The translations under genes and the position numbers were made by a program. Shown piece by piece: positions 13,845 through 14,737 of a stretch of 14,737 nt of DNA. The notes beneath the pieces are model-generated. The model was not told the origin of the DNA. It was given only the letters and a program-made list of their open reading frames with translations, and did no database searches. Source of the stretch: Corynebacterium sp. (GTDB lineage: Bacteria > Actinomycetota > Actinomycetes > Mycobacteriales > Mycobacteriaceae); NCBI GenBank assembly GCA_030450335.1, contig JAKDIS010000059.1, forward strand, positions 1-14,737. Reading direction: 5' to 3'. Each line of letters starts with the position of its first letter. Position 1 is the stretch's first letter.

Positions 13845-14726
13845 CATCCGGGTCTCCCCGGCCGCCCTGCCCTCACCGTTGACCGCGACGAAGGCACGGT
13901 GGTCCATCAGACCGGGTTCGACGGTGAGCACACCCTCGCCGGCGGTATCGGCCGGGACGGTGAGCAGCACGTTGCCGGTGGTGGACCCGCCCGGGTAGAG
14001 GTCGGTGATCGTGTCCAGCTCGTCCGGGGTCACCGCGTAGTGCTCACCGTCGTAGGGGGTGACGGTCTCCCCGTCGACGGTGACGTACTCGATCGTCGTC
14101 CACGGCATATCCCCGTCCTCGTCGTCACCGACGTAGGTGATCGTGGCGTTGACCAGGATGTACGTCGATCCCTTCGGCGCAGGGTCGCTGTACTCGTTCT
14201 CCGCCCTGACCACCGCGTTGGCGTCGAGGTCCACGCTGTTGATCGTGACCTCCCACTCCCCGTCCGAGACGGTGGTCCCCCACGGGAGCGGGTCGGTGCG
14301 CGTGCCACGCTCGGCGTCGGGGGTCGGCGTGCCACTGTGCGGCAGCGTGTTCTCGGAGGAGTCTTGCGCGTCGGAGATCTCGTCCATGACGTCGCTGAAC
14401 ACGGTGCTGATCACGACGACGAACATGACGACGGCCAGGAGCGCACCGACCACGGAGACCACCAGACCCGTGATCCCGAAGCCCTGCTTCCTTCCCCGCA
14501 GGCACACCGCCACGATCGACACGATGAACGCGATCGGCAGCAGCACCCACCCCACGACCATGATCCCGGGGATGCAGGCCAGAACGGTGCCGACCACCGC
14601 GAGGATGAATCCGACCAGTCCGAGAGGGTTGGACTCCAGCTCCGGGGCGGGCGGGTACGGAGGGTACTGCGAGTACTGCGAGTACGCCCTGGGATGCGTC
14701 GCCGCCGCGGCGCTGGGGGCGCTGCT
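13839..14726 (-). CDS. Membrane-anchored DUF4190/DUF4352-type protein, start missing
   Basis: The product has a Tyr/Pro-rich N-terminal stretch (AYSQYSQYPPYPP) and hydrophobic helices beginning at NPLGLVGFILAVVG, continuing through VGWVLLPIAFIVSIVAV and GLVVSVVGALLAVVMFVVV. A linker follows, and then an extracellular beta-rich DUF4352-like domain (from about GTTVSDGEWEVTI to AFVAVNG). DUF4352 proteins are surface or secreted with no settled general function. The reading frame is open from an in-frame TAG at 14729-14727 down to the stop at 13841-13839. Between the TAG and the GTG at 14597 there is no ATG, GTG or TTG. That GTG lies inside the first helix and would cut it in half. The start is therefore unresolved: a frameshift, a sequencing error or an unusual start codon. 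I give the whole open frame. Confidence 0.72.
   Translation of the reverse strand, partial: SSAPSAAAATHPRAYSQYSQYPPYPPAPELESNPLGLVGFILAVVGTVLACIPGIMVVGWVLLPIAFIVSIVAVCLRGRKQGFGITGLVVSVVGALLAVVMFVVVISTVFSDVMDEISDAQDSSENTLPHSGTPTPDAERGTRTDPLPWGTTVSDGEWEVTINSVDLDANAVVRAENEYSDPAPKGSTYILVNATITYVGDDEDGDMPWTTIEYVTVDGETVTPYDGEHYAVTPDELDTITDLYPGGSTTGNVLLTVPADTAGEGVLTVEPGLMDHRAFVAVNGEGRAAGETRMS
14664..14685 (-). repeat. 9-bp in-frame tandem repeat in the DUF4352 gene
   Basis: GTACTGCGA occurs twice in tandem (14664-14672, 14673-14681) followed by GTAC, encoding YSQ-YSQ-Y on the minus strand. Confidence 0.85.
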
Positions 14727-14737
14727 CTACCTCGTTG

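Noticed and set aside
6..14737. CRISPR array, insertion sequence, phage, toxin-antitoxin or defence cassette
   Set aside because: No regularly spaced repeats, transposase or integrase motifs, terminal inverted repeats, or defence-type domains were found. The tandem repeats present are short and have no spacers.

Overview
The window reads as chromosomal DNA from a high-GC Corynebacterium or a close relative in the Mycobacteriales. The evidence is the gene order, a TopA with a lysine-rich tail in place of zinc fingers, and several genes whose -10 box sits 7-8 nt before the start codon (leaderless transcripts). From memory of the M. tuberculosis map, the backbone matches Rv3644c-Rv3649: DNA polymerase III delta' (-), membrane adenylate cyclase (+), topA (-), cspA (-) and a DEAD/DUF1998 helicase (+). 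A tRNA-Thr(CGU) lies just downstream of delta'. Genes that look added to this backbone are mntH, a small membrane protein and an NAD(P)-binding protein/HxlR regulator pair. A secreted lipase and a DUF4190/DUF4352-type membrane protein flank it on the right.

Layout. 1-55: 5' part of tRNA-Thr (-), cut by the window edge. 156-1397: delta' subunit (-). 1475-3001: class III adenylate cyclase (+). These two are divergent over a 77-bp spacer, each with its own leaderless-type promoter. 3029-4369: NRAMP manganese transporter mntH (-), with a clear -35/-10 and an 18-bp palindrome at the predicted transcription start that closely resembles the corynebacterial MntR operator. 4437-4877: small two-helix membrane protein (-). 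4955-7978: DNA topoisomerase I (-). 8122-8778 (-) and 8853-9224 (+): NAD(P)-binding protein and HxlR/DUF24 regulator, divergent over 74 bp. 9460-9663: cold-shock protein (-), with strong hairpins between it and the convergent hxlR. 10048-12474: MrfA-like helicase (+). 12555-13832: secreted LIP-family lipase (+). 13839-14726: membrane-anchored DUF4352 protein (-), convergent with the lipase and lacking a recognisable start codon.

Together the genes cover replication and DNA topology (delta', topA, helicase), cAMP signalling, manganese uptake, a probable thiol/electrophile-sensing switch, RNA chaperoning and an exported hydrolase. No phage, insertion sequence, CRISPR array, toxin-antitoxin or defence cassette was seen. 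No new multi-gene system is evident. The points most worth following up are the MntR-like operator, the run of leaderless promoters, the HxlR divergon, the hairpins downstream of cspA, and the missing start of the last gene.
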